The notes: a model not told the origin generated them from the letters alone. Positions 25,101 through 33,347 are shown, counted from the stretch's first letter. The stretch: 52,068 nt of DNA from Solirubrobacteraceae bacterium (GCA_016462625.1 JAEMSV010000014.1:1-52068); one strand, 5' to 3'. Made by a program: numbers and translations.

Positions 25101-27011
25101 GTTGCCGCCGGGGGTGCTCTGCTCGATCGAGCCCTTGGCACCGAGCGACGTGCCGCCCAGCTTGAGGTCGTCGAGGTTGAACGCCAGCGCGAAGGTGCCG
25201 TTCGACGCGACGTCGGCCGAGAAGCCGGCGCCGTCCGTCGAGGCGTTGATGCCCACGCTGTAGTCGCCCTGCGATGCGGCGAACTTGAAGCCCGCGGAGA
25301 ACGTGGTCTTCGTCGGGATGATCGTGGTGTCGATCGTGGCGTTGCCGTCGAGCTTGGTCGAGACCACGCCGCCGACCGACTTGACCTCGCCGGAGATGCC
25401 GGAGCCGTCGGCCAGACCGAACTCGTCGGTGACCTGGCAGCCGTTCGCGGTGCCTCCGGACAGGGCGATCGACCAGTCGTCGCCGCCGTCGAGCGGGACG
25501 GAGGTCGACGCGCCCGCCTTCACGCTGCCGCTGATCGGGCACGCGAGGGTCACGTCGCCTGAGAAGGACAGCTCCGAGTTCGTGAGCCGCAGGCTGCCAC
25601 CGAGGCTGCCCTTGCCAGCTCCGAAGTCGATGTTCGCCGAGCCGCCGACGTCGTACGTGACGTCACCGGTCGGGCTCGTGCGGTTGATCGTGCCGTCGAA
25701 CGCGACGTTCGATCCGCCGAACGGGACCGCGAAGTGGGCGTCGAGGCCGAAGGTGCCGTCGAATCCGATCTTGCCCTGCGCCTTGCCGATGCCCGCCTCG
25801 GCCACGAAGCCGATGTAGCTGCCGGCCGTGGTGCCGTCGTAGAGGAAGCGGAAGCCCGCGTCCCACTCGTCGACGCCCGCGGGGAGCAGGGTCGTCGAGA
25901 CCTTGCCGGTGAGCTCGAAGAGGCCGGTGGTCTGCCCGTCGGCCACCCCGATCTCACCGATCACGCTGCCGGCCGGCAGGTCGAGGTCCTTGGTGACCTT
26001 GCAGCCGTTGCTCGTGCCTCCGGTGAGCTTGACCGACCAGTTCTGCTCATCCTCGAAGCCGCCGGCGAACGCGCCGGTGACGGCGCCTCCCTGGGCGCAG
26101 TCGATCCTGGCGCTGCCCCCGAGCTTGAAGCCGTCGGCCTTGTTCCACGACACCGACGCGCCGGTGAACCAGACGCCGTGCGCGAGCTCGATGTCGCCGT
26201 TGATCGCGCCGCTCAGCGTGGTGACACCCGTGACGTTGAAGATGTCGTTGCCCGCGAGCGTGCCCGCGATCTGCACGGTCTTGCCCTTGAAGACGAACGG
26301 GTAGTCGAGATTGATCGAGTACCGCCACCGCGACGCACCGCCGACCGTGTTGCCGTACGTGATGCCGTTGACGATGCGGGTCTCGGCGCCGCCGCCGCGC
26401 TGCATGAAGACCTGGAACGTCCACGAGTTGTAGAACTGCGAGCTCTGGTTGACCGTGCCGTTGCGGGAGAAGGTGAACCGGTAGCTCTCAGTCGGACCCG
26501 CGGTCGGGATGATCGACCTGACCGTGGGCTCGTCGGGCTGGTCGGCGAACGCCTGCAGCGTGCGCAGGGCGGCGGGCGCGCCGCTCGCGCTGTCGGTCGA
26601 GACCAGCTCGCCGGAGAAGTCTCCGAGCGCCCCTTCTGCGGTGAACGCCGCGCGGAAGGGATCCTCGTCGTCGATCGTGTGCACCTTGGTGCTCAGGGCC
26701 TCCGGAACGGCGAAGCTGCCGCCGCTGAGGGTGAGGCCCTCGGTCGTCACGCTTGCGGTGACGTCGGTACCGACGATGCCGCCGAAGTCGAGCGTCGCGT
26801 CGGTGATCGTCGTGGTCGCGCCGTCCGTGGAGGCATTTCCGACGGCGAGCGTCGTGCCCTCCGTCAGAACAATCTGGTCGCCGGCCTCGGCGCCCTGCAG
26901 GTCGGTGTACGTCGAAGCGTGTGCGCTTCCGCTGAAACCCAGCAGCAGCAGGCAAGTCCCCGCGAAAAACGCGAGGGAGAGCCGCAGGCTCGCGCCCGAG
27001 ACCAGGTGCAT
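22158..27011 (-). CDS. Secreted modular repeat protein, 1617 aa, unknown function
   Basis: The signal peptide MHLVSGASLRLSLAFFAGTC... ends in SGSAHA near residue 32. After a unique N-terminal part of about 330 residues come six related half-modules of about 185-195 residues, alternating two types. Type A is marked by LLPAG/ILPAS...W(D/N)A-F-F-YDGT near residues 378, 750 and 1134. Type B is marked by IPTK(T/S)(T/S)F..GFKFAASQG near 564, 949 and 1324. Each super-module is therefore about 375-385 residues. Half-modules usually carry two Cys (for example RQTCATGS...TTACTI), suggesting disulfides. Composition is rich in G, S, T and A and predicts beta structure, as in adhesins or surface-layer proteins. 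No LPXTG or membrane anchor is seen at the C-terminus. GGGGGGA lies upstream of the ATG. Confidence 0.85.
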   Translation of the reverse strand: MHLVSGASLRLSLAFFAGTCLLLLGFSGSAHASTYTDLQGAEAGDQIVLTEGTTLAVGNASTDGATTTITDATLDFGGIVGTDVTASVTTEGLTLSGGSFAVPEALSTKVHTIDDEDPFRAAFTAEGALGDFSGELVSTDSASGAPAALRTLQAFADQPDEPTVRSIIPTAGPTESYRFTFSRNGTVNQSSQFYNSWTFQVFMQRGGGAETRIVNGITYGNTVGGASRWRYSINLDYPFVFKGKTVQIAGTLAGNDIFNVTGVTTLSGAINGDIELAHGVWFTGASVSWNKADGFKLGGSARIDCAQGGAVTGAFAGGFEDEQNWSVKLTGGTSNGCKVTKDLDLPAGSVIGEIGVADGQTTGLFELTGKVSTTLLPAGVDEWDAGFRFLYDGTTAGSYIGFVAEAGIGKAQGKIGFDGTFGLDAHFAVPFGGSNVAFDGTINRTSPTGDVTYDVGGSANIDFGAGKGSLGGSLRLTNSELSFSGDVTLACPISGSVKAGASTSVPLDGGDDWSIALSGGTANGCQVTDEFGLADGSGISGEVKSVGGVVSTKLDGNATIDTTIIPTKTTFSAGFKFAASQGDYSVGINASTDGAGFSADVASNGTFALAFNLDDLKLGGTSLGAKGSIEQSTPGGNLAYDISGGLGTPVKLYDKLWLQNGSVGISSTGGLTFSGAVRQYCATGSLDASASGSIANSRNWQFDLGGSTAAGCELSSQLSVPAGSLSGQLKSVSDTVSGTFAIGGPISTSILPASVSSWDAQFGFVYDGTPAGSNVSFSASSSIGTAKGQVNFDGTLALKADFTIPFGPADVAFKGDITRSTPGGAVAYDVGGSISNIAIGTKASLGGGLRLTNTSIGFDGSVTVACPISGSVTGGASGTVPIGSGRDWSLGVSGSATACGVTNELTIGSSITGTLPSSSTPTGITGVVSSTGGVVAVALDANATVSTTLIPTKTTFSAGFKFAASQGAYSIGVNASTTGASFDANVASNGTFGLNFKLDDLALGGTTLGARGTIARTTPGGSPTYTISGGLSSPVSLYDKLSLQSGSLSISSSGGLSFAGTVRQTCATGSVDATASGAITDSKNWSFGMSGGTTTACTITQGLTLPSGGLNGTVKATGGAVSASFSLSGGVSTSLLPAGPSSWNASFGFTYDGTSAGTGVSFSASSSLGSASGKVNFDGTFALTGSFTVPFGPSNVAFNGSIARTSPTGAVSYNVGGSATIAIGSKASLTGSLQLTQSSITLAGSVTLACPVSGSVTAGASGTVPIGSGKDWAFTIGGTTGAAGCAVTKEFAIGANSGASGTLKSVAGVVSLNLDANATIGTSVIPTKSSFTVGFKFAASQGAYNVALSGSTTGAGFSAAVNSDGTFNLSFNLGDLALGGVTLGAKGTIARTTAGGALTYSISGSLAGQAKLYDNLYLRSGSLSISNTGGLSFSGTVRQTCTTGYLDASASGTIVNSTNWSFDARGLASSCTLGRAGLFNGTTFSADIDSVNNKVTYSAGVAATQINLYSAGWALLGQTSTWLTNVSATISNTCDGCQAGGKNRITFRGTGNARFTLLFIPQSVSATVDGVFDFSGTTVRRVSINVTKINWNFFTLTTQAALINVLECDTEKGFTTA

Positions 27012-27259
27012 GTGGTCGTCCCCCCGTGCGATGAATGATGATCGGCCGGAAACCGGAGTCCGGTCGACCGGAGCACCATACCCGTCCGGCGGTCAGGAGG
27101 GGAAGTTTTTCTGAGACAAATGGTTACCCGGATGTTTGATAGATGCTGGTCCGGGCAACGCGCGCGCGGGGAGTGTCTCGCTTTGAGCGCCCCCAAAATC
27201 GGGCGGTAAGCCGCGTCCAGCGCTCAACTTCTTCAGAGCATGTCCGATGTCAGCGAGCG

Positions 27260-29377
27260 ATGCGTACCGAAACGTCTCTCAAGCTCCTCGCGCTCGCGCC
27301 CCGCGCGACGCTGACCGTGATGTTCGTCGTCTTCGGCGCCATCGCGATCTTCCTGGCGGCGCAGGATCTCAGCCCCCTGGTGCTGTTCGCGTCGGTCCCG
27401 GCCTGGCTGACCGCGGGCATGCTCGGGGCGGCTCGCCGCCGTGACGCGGATGCCGCGCACCTCGCGGAGGGATCGACGGTGCCCGCACCCCCCGCGGTCA
27501 CCCGGCTCACGGAGGACGTCGCCCGCTGGGCGAAGCTCACCGCCCCGGTCGCGACCGCCCTCGCGCACGAAGGGGGCGTCCGCGCGACGGTCGACTCGGA
27601 TGGCATCCGCGTCGTCGTCGGCATGGGGCCTGCGACGCTCCTCGACGACGACGCGCTCGGCACGCTGATCGCGCGCGAGCTGCTCATCGCGCGCGACCAC
27701 CCGGCGTACGGCACGATCCGCGGCAGGTCGATCGGTCACCTCGCCCTGTCGCACGACCGCATGATGGACCAGTTCGGAAGGCTCGCCCGGCCGTACCTCG
27801 CCGTGTCGACCCTGTCCTTCGATCGGGCCAAGGCGCTCGCCGTCGCCACCGACCACCGGTTCGACGCGGAGGCCGCGGCGGCGATCGGAGGCGAGCGTCT
27901 CGCCCGCGCGATCGCGCTCGAGGCTTGCGCCCGAGTGGTCTATGACGCGTACTGGTACGACGAGATCGCCCCGATCCTTGCCCGGTCCCTGCGCCCACCA
28001 CTCGCGGCCGGCGCACCCGTATTCGCCGCGAACCGGCGGACCGAAGACCCGGAGCTGTGGTCCGAGATGCTCGAGTTCGCGATGGGCCCGCTTGACCACC
28101 TGCGGCCGACGGCCCAGACGCGCCTCGACCGCCTCGGCGTGCCCGAGCCCGATCGAGACCTTCCACCGGCGCCCCCTCGGGACCTCGCCGACGCGGAGGG
28201 CACCCTCCTCGCGACCCTGCGCGGCGGGTCGCTGATCCCGGTGACGTGGGACGAGGCCATCTCCCGCGCGGCCGAGAGCGGATGGATGGAAGCGATCGCT
28301 GCCCATCGCGTGTGGCTGTCACCCCTGCGCCTCGACGCGGTGCCCTCCACCCTGCGCGCACTGCGCCCCGACGCGGGGGCGCCGTGGTTCGAGGACGAGC
28401 GCGCGTTCGCGCTCCTCTCGCTCTTCGGCGTCGGCCTCCTGCACGCCGGCTGGGAGCTGCGAGTCGAACCGGGCCGGCCCCTCGAGCTGACCCGCGGCGA
28501 CGAGACGGCGCAGCCGTTCGGGCTCGGGTGGGCGATCGCGACGCTCGAGGCCGACGAATCCGACTTCGCCGCATGCTGCGCGACCTGGGGCGTCGAGGAA
28601 CTGCCCCAGCTCGACACGCTCATCGACCCCGCCGACGCTCCGCCGTCCCCGGGCACGCCCATGCCGGCCGCGCTCGCGACCGCGCAGCTCAGCACGATGC
28701 CGTCCGCTGAGCTCCTGCCCGAGCGGGAGGTCCGGCTGTCGCAGACCGCAGCGACGAGACTGGTGCATCTCGCCGGGCTCCTGCTCATCGGGGCGATCGC
28801 GCTGCCGATCGCCATCGTGACGATGAGTGCCGCCTGGTTCGCCGACGCCGACCCGGCCCTGCGCATCGGCATGCCGATCACGGGACTGGTGCTCCTCGGC
28901 CTGTTCGTCGTCGTCTTCCGCGCGACGATCTGGGAGGTCGTCGGCACGCCGCGCCTGCGGTCCAACGCCAATGGCGACCTCACCATCGACCATCCCGCGA
29001 TGCTCAGGGCACCCCTGCGCCTCTCACGCGACGACCTGCTCGCCGTCGACGTCGACGATACGGGCCGCGACCGCCGCTTCGCGGTCAACGACCCCCGCCA
29101 GCTCTCGAGCGGCCAGGTCGTCGGCTGGCTCTGGCGCTACGGGACGGGCGCCACCATGCCGGTCCTCGACGCCACCCCCGACCACCCGAACATCGCGATC
29201 ATCCTGCGCGAGGCGGTGGACGCGCCACGCCCGCGCGGCCGACGCCCGCACGGCGTCCTCCGCGGAGAGCGCATCGACGGCGTGCTCCTGCGCACGAAGG
29301 ACCCGCAGGCGGCCCGGGAGCTGTTCTCGACGCTGGGCGTGCTCCGGCCGGTCAGCGTCAGCGACCTGCAGGACTAG
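27260..29377 (+). CDS. Membrane protein resembling an inactivated M48 peptidase, 705 aa
   Basis: Two N-terminal membrane helices (about 18-57), a cytoplasmic or external M48-like region (about 85-310), then two more helices (about 500-550) and a C-terminal PH-like region. The M48 resemblance lies in VVVGMGPATLLDDDALGTL, the AYWYDEIAPILARSLRPPL segment and LRPTAQTRLDRLG. Where HExxH is expected, residues 139-143 read RELLI, and the third-ligand Glu region reads DHRFDAEA. All three zinc ligands thus appear lost. The start at ATG 27260 directly precedes the first helix. It is divergent from the large repeat protein. Function unknown; a pseudo-protease scaffold is one possibility. Confidence 0.72.
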   Translation: MRTETSLKLLALAPRATLTVMFVVFGAIAIFLAAQDLSPLVLFASVPAWLTAGMLGAARRRDADAAHLAEGSTVPAPPAVTRLTEDVARWAKLTAPVATALAHEGGVRATVDSDGIRVVVGMGPATLLDDDALGTLIARELLIARDHPAYGTIRGRSIGHLALSHDRMMDQFGRLARPYLAVSTLSFDRAKALAVATDHRFDAEAAAAIGGERLARAIALEACARVVYDAYWYDEIAPILARSLRPPLAAGAPVFAANRRTEDPELWSEMLEFAMGPLDHLRPTAQTRLDRLGVPEPDRDLPPAPPRDLADAEGTLLATLRGGSLIPVTWDEAISRAAESGWMEAIAAHRVWLSPLRLDAVPSTLRALRPDAGAPWFEDERAFALLSLFGVGLLHAGWELRVEPGRPLELTRGDETAQPFGLGWAIATLEADESDFAACCATWGVEELPQLDTLIDPADAPPSPGTPMPAALATAQLSTMPSAELLPEREVRLSQTAATRLVHLAGLLLIGAIALPIAIVTMSAAWFADADPALRIGMPITGLVLLGLFVVVFRATIWEVVGTPRLRSNANGDLTIDHPAMLRAPLRLSRDDLLAVDVDDTGRDRRFAVNDPRQLSSGQVVGWLWRYGTGATMPVLDATPDHPNIAIILREAVDAPRPRGRRPHGVLRGERIDGVLLRTKDPQAARELFSTLGVLRPVSVSDLQD

Positions 29378-29378
29378 C

Positions 29379-29654
29379 TCACGAAGCCGCGAGCGCGAGC
29401 GCGATCCGCCCGAAGAAGACCGTCAGCGCAACGACCAGCATCGGCAGACCGTGCGGATGGCCGATCTCGCGCAGCTGCCACCCGCGGATGGCTCCCCAGA
29501 TCGCGATTCCGGGCAAGAGCACCCCGACGGCGATCGCGGCCCAGCCGCTCCGCACGTCCTGCTTGAGGCCAAGCTCGACACGGTTCGAGCGGCGCTTCGA
29601 CTCCACCGGGGTGGGCGCGTCATCTGCCGGCAGGTACGAGATGCGATGTGCCAT
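29379..29654 (-). CDS. Small membrane protein, 91 aa
   Basis: A hydrophilic N-terminus of about 35 residues is followed by two hydrophobic segments (SGWAAIAVGVLLPGIAIWGAI and LPMLVVALTVFFGRIALALA). No family is recognised. The gene converges with the M48-like gene, with one base between the stop codons, and such tight packing favours a real gene. Confidence 0.68.
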   Translation of the reverse strand: MAHRISYLPADDAPTPVESKRRSNRVELGLKQDVRSGWAAIAVGVLLPGIAIWGAIRGWQLREIGHPHGLPMLVVALTVFFGRIALALAAS

Positions 29655-29698
29655 GGCCCTGTCGTCGACCGGCCCTGCGTTTCCTGAAGGGTCGCTGA

Positions 29699-31147
29699 CT
29701 ACCCAGCGGCGATGGCGTCTCGGTACGCCCAGAACGCCGGCTTGGGCGTGAGGTCCTTGCGGACGATGCCGAACCAGTTCTCGCGGTTGCCCGGGTCACC
29801 CTCGGCGTCACGGTGCGTGAAGACGAGCACGGCCTTGATGTAGGGCGTCGCGCGGGCGTCGGCGACGTAGAAGCGGATCGCCTCGGCCTGCTGCTCCTCC
29901 GTGACGCAGTTCGGGGCCGACGAGCTCGTGCACTGGCCGACTTCGGTGATCCAGATCGGGCGCGGCGCGCCGCGCCGGGTCCACTCGTCGTTGAGCCAGC
30001 GGGTCTTCCAGTAGGTCCACAGCGGGTTCGCGCCCGGGGTCCAGGAGCCGTACGGGTGGACCGCCAGGCCGTCGACGCGCGCGGCGAGGTCGGGCTGCGC
30101 GGCGAACAGCTCGGCGGTCCAGGGGCGCGAGGCGCCGTTCTCGTCGACCGTGGGCTGCGACGGGAGCAGGTACCGCGTCTGCGGGTTCGCGCGCCGGCCG
30201 GCGTCGACCGCCGCCACGTAGAGCCGCGCGAACGCCGCCGGCTCGACCGGCGAGAAGTCCCACGCGCCGTAGGGCTCGTTGAAGAGCTCGATGTGGTGCA
30301 TCGCCAGGCTCGCGTCGGCGCGGCCGGCCCAGAAGCTGCCGCCCGGGCCGTAGCGCGCGGAGAACGCGGCGACCCACGCGGAGAACGTCCCGACGTCGAT
30401 GGTCGAGATCCGCTGGAGCTGGTTGAGGATCGGCAGGACCCGCATGCCCTCCTTCAGCGCGAGCGTGTAGCGCTCGTCGATCTCGGCCCAGCTCTGGTCG
30501 GGCCGGAACTCCATGCGGTCCATGCTCACGCCGATGCCGCGCAGGGCGCGGAGGCCCGCGCCACCGCCGCCCGTCGCGTGGGTGATGCCGAACAGCTTGA
30601 TCGCCGGGTCGAACTCGTAGTGGCCGGCAACCGCGGCACCGGCGCTGACGGGGGCCGGCGCGGGCGCACCACCGGAGTCCGGCGGCGGCTCGGGCGCGCG
30701 CTTTCCGGTGCGGAGGGTGATGAGGTCGCAGCCGCTCATCCGGCGCATCAGCGAGCGCTTGACCAGCGGGCGGACCTGGTCGACCTGATCGATCACGAGC
30801 CGGTCACGGCCGCTGCCGCAGCGGACGCGGAAGCCCGCGCTGGGCTTCTCGATCGTGATCCGGTCGGCGCCGCTCCCGCCGGAGATGCGATCGCCGCCCT
30901 CACCCGTGATCGTGTCGCGCCCGGCGCCGCCGATCAGGGTGTCGACCCCGCGCAGGCCGAGGATCTCGTCGTTGCCGCGGCGGCCGTCGAGGACGTCGCG
31001 GCCGTGGCTGCCGATCAGGACATCGGCGCCGTTCGTACCCCGCTCGCGCAGGGCTTCGGCGCTCGGCGCGCAGGTGAGGAGGACCGCCAACGCGGTCACG
31101 AACAGGATCGGTTGGCGGCTCATGAGCAGACGGGCCAAGGCTGGCAT
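29699..31147 (-). CDS. Secreted clan-A glycoside hydrolase-like protein with RTX repeats, 482 aa
   Basis: A signal peptide (LFVTALAVLLTCAPSAEA core) is followed by four to five RTX-type nonapeptides (GADVLIG, GNDEILG, GVDTLIGG, GRDTITGEGG, GADRI; about 38-95), a Pro-rich linker and a TIM-barrel domain (about 180-482). The two glutamates expected in GH5/GH39-type clan-A enzymes are in ELFNEPYG (acid/base) and WITEVGQ (nucleophile). It probably cleaves an extracellular polysaccharide; the GH family is not certain. ATG 31147 is chosen, but ATG 31123 also leaves a signal peptide. Confidence 0.82.
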   Translation of the reverse strand: MPALARLLMSRQPILFVTALAVLLTCAPSAEALRERGTNGADVLIGSHGRDVLDGRRGNDEILGLRGVDTLIGGAGRDTITGEGGDRISGGSGADRITIEKPSAGFRVRCGSGRDRLVIDQVDQVRPLVKRSLMRRMSGCDLITLRTGKRAPEPPPDSGGAPAPAPVSAGAAVAGHYEFDPAIKLFGITHATGGGGAGLRALRGIGVSMDRMEFRPDQSWAEIDERYTLALKEGMRVLPILNQLQRISTIDVGTFSAWVAAFSARYGPGGSFWAGRADASLAMHHIELFNEPYGAWDFSPVEPAAFARLYVAAVDAGRRANPQTRYLLPSQPTVDENGASRPWTAELFAAQPDLAARVDGLAVHPYGSWTPGANPLWTYWKTRWLNDEWTRRGAPRPIWITEVGQCTSSSAPNCVTEEQQAEAIRFYVADARATPYIKAVLVFTHRDAEGDPGNRENWFGIVRKDLTPKPAFWAYRDAIAAG

Positions 31148-31195
31148 CTTCGCAGTAGGTCTGGATAGGTGCCGGGCGCCCGGAATCCTGCTACC

Positions 31196-31249
31196 CGTTG
31201 TGTGCCATTGGTCCACAACGACAGAGGGCGGCCCGCATGGGCCGCCCTC
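31196..31249 (-). terminator. Tandem hairpins after the acyl-CoA dehydrogenase gene
   Basis: A perfect 11-bp stem (31224-31234 with 31239-31249, GCAT loop) begins 30 bp after the stop codon. A second inverted repeat follows (CGTTGTG 31196-31202 with CACAACG 31214-31220). No U tract is present. Either could end transcription; the second could instead be an operator for the glycosidase gene. Confidence 0.5.
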
Positions 31250-31279
31250 CGCCTGTCTGGGAACTGGTCCTGCTGTGCG

Positions 31280-32545
31280 CTAGCGGATGTGCACGCCGGA
31301 AATGGCGCGCGAGATGACCATCCGCTGGATCTCGGCCGTGCCCTCGAAGATGTCGTAGATCTTCGAGTCGCGGTGCCACCGCTCGACCGGGTACTCACGG
31401 GCGTAGCCGTTGCCGCCGAGGATCTGCATGGCGCGCTCGGTCGTGTAGACCGCGACCTCGCCGGCCTTCAGCTTCGACATCGAGCCCTCGGCGTTCTCGA
31501 ACGGGACGCTGTTGCGGCCCATCCACGCCGCGCGCCACACGAGGAGCCGCGCCGCGTCGATCTCCATCTTCATGTTCGCGAGGGTGAACGCGATCGCCTG
31601 GTTCTCGATGATCGCCTTGCCGAACTGCTCGCGGTTCTTCGCGTACTCGAGCGCGTACTCGTAGGCGGCGCGGGCGATGCCGAGCGCCTGGGCGCCGACG
31701 GTCGGACGCGAGGCCTCGAACGTCGCCATCGAGGCGTTGCCGCGCGAGCTCTTGCCCTCACGGGCGCGGGCGAGGCGCTCGTCGAGCTTCTCCTTGCCAC
31801 CGAGCAGCGCGCTGGACGGCACGCGGCACTCGTCGAGGTAGACGTCGGCGGTGTGCGACGCGCGCAGGCCGTGCTTCTTGACCTTGGCGCCCTGGCTGAT
31901 GCCGGGGTTGTCGATGCCGATGACGAAGGCGGCGTGGCCGCGGGTGCCGAGCTCGGGGTCGACCGAGGCGATGACGACGTGGACGTCGGCGATGCCGCCG
32001 TTGGTGGCCCACGCCTTCTGGCCGCTGATGACGTACTCGTCGGTCTTCTCGTCGTACTTCGCGCGGGTGCGGACGGCGGAGACGTCGGAGCCGGCGTTCG
32101 GCTCGGACGAGCAGAACGCGGCGACCTTCACGTCGGTCGGCGTACCGAAGCAGCGGGGGATCCACTCGCCGATCTGCTCACCGGTGCCCTGGCCGAAGAT
32201 GGCTGCGACCGCGAGGCCGGTGCCCATGATCGCCATGCCGATGCCGGCGTCGCCCCAGAAGAGCTCCTCGTTGACGATCGGCAGAGACAGACCGGTCGGG
32301 TCAGCGAAGAACTGGGCCATCGACTCGAAGCCGTAGAGGCCGATCTTCGCGGCCTCCTCGATGACCGGCCACGGGGTGGCCTCCTTCTCGTCCCACTCCT
32401 CAGCAACGGGGCGGACGACGTTCTCCGAGAACCCGTGGACCCACTCCTGCAGGTCCTTCTGGTCCTGATTCAGGGCCATCGAGAACTGCGGCTCGCCTTC
32501 CTGCGTCGCGTTGGCCTGTTCGATCTGCTCTTCGACGGTGGACAT
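31280..32545 (-). CDS. Acyl-CoA dehydrogenase
   Basis: FAD-dependent first step of beta-oxidation or a related pathway. AAFCSSEPNAGSD and KAWATNGG are the FAD/substrate signatures. The C-terminal domain has GNGYAREYPVERWHRDSKI, and the catalytic base is Glu401 in YDIFEGTAEIQR. The 421-residue length is normal with a slightly long N-terminus. The promoter has a TTGACA -35 and a TACAAT -10 seven bases before the ATG, with a palindrome between them. It is divergent from a TetR gene, which probably represses it, possibly with an acyl-CoA as inducer. Confidence 0.95.
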   Translation of the reverse strand: MSTVEEQIEQANATQEGEPQFSMALNQDQKDLQEWVHGFSENVVRPVAEEWDEKEATPWPVIEEAAKIGLYGFESMAQFFADPTGLSLPIVNEELFWGDAGIGMAIMGTGLAVAAIFGQGTGEQIGEWIPRCFGTPTDVKVAAFCSSEPNAGSDVSAVRTRAKYDEKTDEYVISGQKAWATNGGIADVHVVIASVDPELGTRGHAAFVIGIDNPGISQGAKVKKHGLRASHTADVYLDECRVPSSALLGGKEKLDERLARAREGKSSRGNASMATFEASRPTVGAQALGIARAAYEYALEYAKNREQFGKAIIENQAIAFTLANMKMEIDAARLLVWRAAWMGRNSVPFENAEGSMSKLKAGEVAVYTTERAMQILGGNGYAREYPVERWHRDSKIYDIFEGTAEIQRMVISRAISGVHIR

Positions 32546-32552
32546 GCCGTCG

Positions 32553-32583
32553 ATTGTAACCGAGAGTTACACCGTCGTGTCAA
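32553..32583 (-). promoter_or_regulatory. Promoter of the acyl-CoA dehydrogenase gene
   Basis: Minus strand: TTGACA (32583-32578), 19-bp spacer, TACAAT (32558-32553), then seven bases to ATG 32545. It is the best -35/-10 pair in the window, and the leader is essentially absent. Confidence 0.7.
32555..32571. promoter_or_regulatory. Probable TetR operator
   Basis: TGTAACCGAGAGTTACA has perfect 6-bp arms and a 5-bp spacer. It overlaps the -10 and the spacer of the dehydrogenase promoter and lies upstream of the tetR start, as expected for a divergent TetR operator. Binding is inferred. Confidence 0.65.
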
Positions 32584-32602
32584 ATCCGGGTACGACATCC
32601 GT

Positions 32603-32608
32603 TACGAT
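32603..32608 (+). promoter_or_regulatory. -10 element TACGAT of the tetR gene
   Basis: TACGAT, eight bases, then ATG 32617. It contains GTTACG just upstream, resembling one half of the operator. Confidence 0.5.
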
Positions 32609-32616
32609 GGGCGCCG

Positions 32617-33288
32617 ATGGCGTCCACACCCCGGAACCGAGCCGCCCGGCGCGAGCGTGAGCAGGAGCTCGTGGCGGCGACCCGCGCGCTGTTCGACGCG
32701 CGCGGCGTGCAGGACGCCCCGATCGACGAGATCGCCCGCGAGGCGGGGATCAACAAGGCGCTGATCTACCGGTACTTCGAGAGCAAGGACGAGCTGTTCG
32801 CAGCCACGCTCGAGGGCTACCTCATCGAGGTCGAGCTGCGGATGCGCGACGCCGACACGTCGCTCGAGCCCCGCGCCCGCCTGGAGGCGGTCTGCGCGGT
32901 CTTCGTCGACTACGGGCTCGAGCACCCGGCGTTCCTGGACTGCGCCCTGTCGCTCATGCGCCGGCCGGCGTCCGAGCTCGGCGGGGTGGTCCGCGAGGGC
33001 GTGATGTTCCGCCTCGGCCGCGCGATGGCCGCGGGCCTCCAGCACATCGTCGACGCGCTCGAGGCCGGCAACGAGACCGGCGACTTCGCGGTCCCCGACC
33101 CGTGGTTCACCGCGAACATGCTCTACGCGCAGGCGCTCGGCGCCATGCAGCTCGCGCGGGTGGGCGTCGGCGTGAACTACGCCGCTCCGGGCTTCCCGGC
33201 CGTCTTCCCCATCGACCGCGAGGCCGTGCGCCGCACGTGCGTGGCGGCGTCGATGGTGGTCGTGGGCGCGCACGGCGCTCCGGCGTAG
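32617..33288 (+). CDS. TetR family transcriptional regulator, 223 aa
   Basis: N-terminal TetR helix-turn-helix at about residues 15-62 (ATRALFDARGVQDAPIDEIA, then REAGINKALIYRYFESKDELF). The C-terminal ligand domain is helical and unusually long. It is divergent from the acyl-CoA dehydrogenase with 71 bp between start codons that contain a palindrome, so it most likely represses that gene and itself. A fatty acyl-CoA or similar ligand is a reasonable guess from family precedent (FadR/KstR-like). Confidence 0.93.
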   Translation: MASTPRNRAARREREQELVAATRALFDARGVQDAPIDEIAREAGINKALIYRYFESKDELFAATLEGYLIEVELRMRDADTSLEPRARLEAVCAVFVDYGLEHPAFLDCALSLMRRPASELGGVVREGVMFRLGRAMAAGLQHIVDALEAGNETGDFAVPDPWFTANMLYAQALGAMQLARVGVGVNYAAPGFPAVFPIDREAVRRTCVAASMVVVGAHGAPA

Positions 33289-33305
33289 GAGCCGCCCGGT
33301 CGGGG

Positions 33306-33347
33306 GTGTGACCCGAATCGCGCCTGTCAGGCGCGTTTGGCGTCACA
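33306..33347. repeat. 42-nt palindromic repeat, copy A
   Basis: Outer arms TGTGAC and GTCACA enclose a perfect inner stem CGCGCCTG-T-CAGGCGCG. It is preceded by five Gs. It lies between convergent tetR and a small membrane protein gene, whose stop codon (33343-33345) is inside the right arm. Aligned without gaps it matches copy B (33810-33851) at about 32 of 42 positions. It may work as a two-way terminator. Confidence 0.6.
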
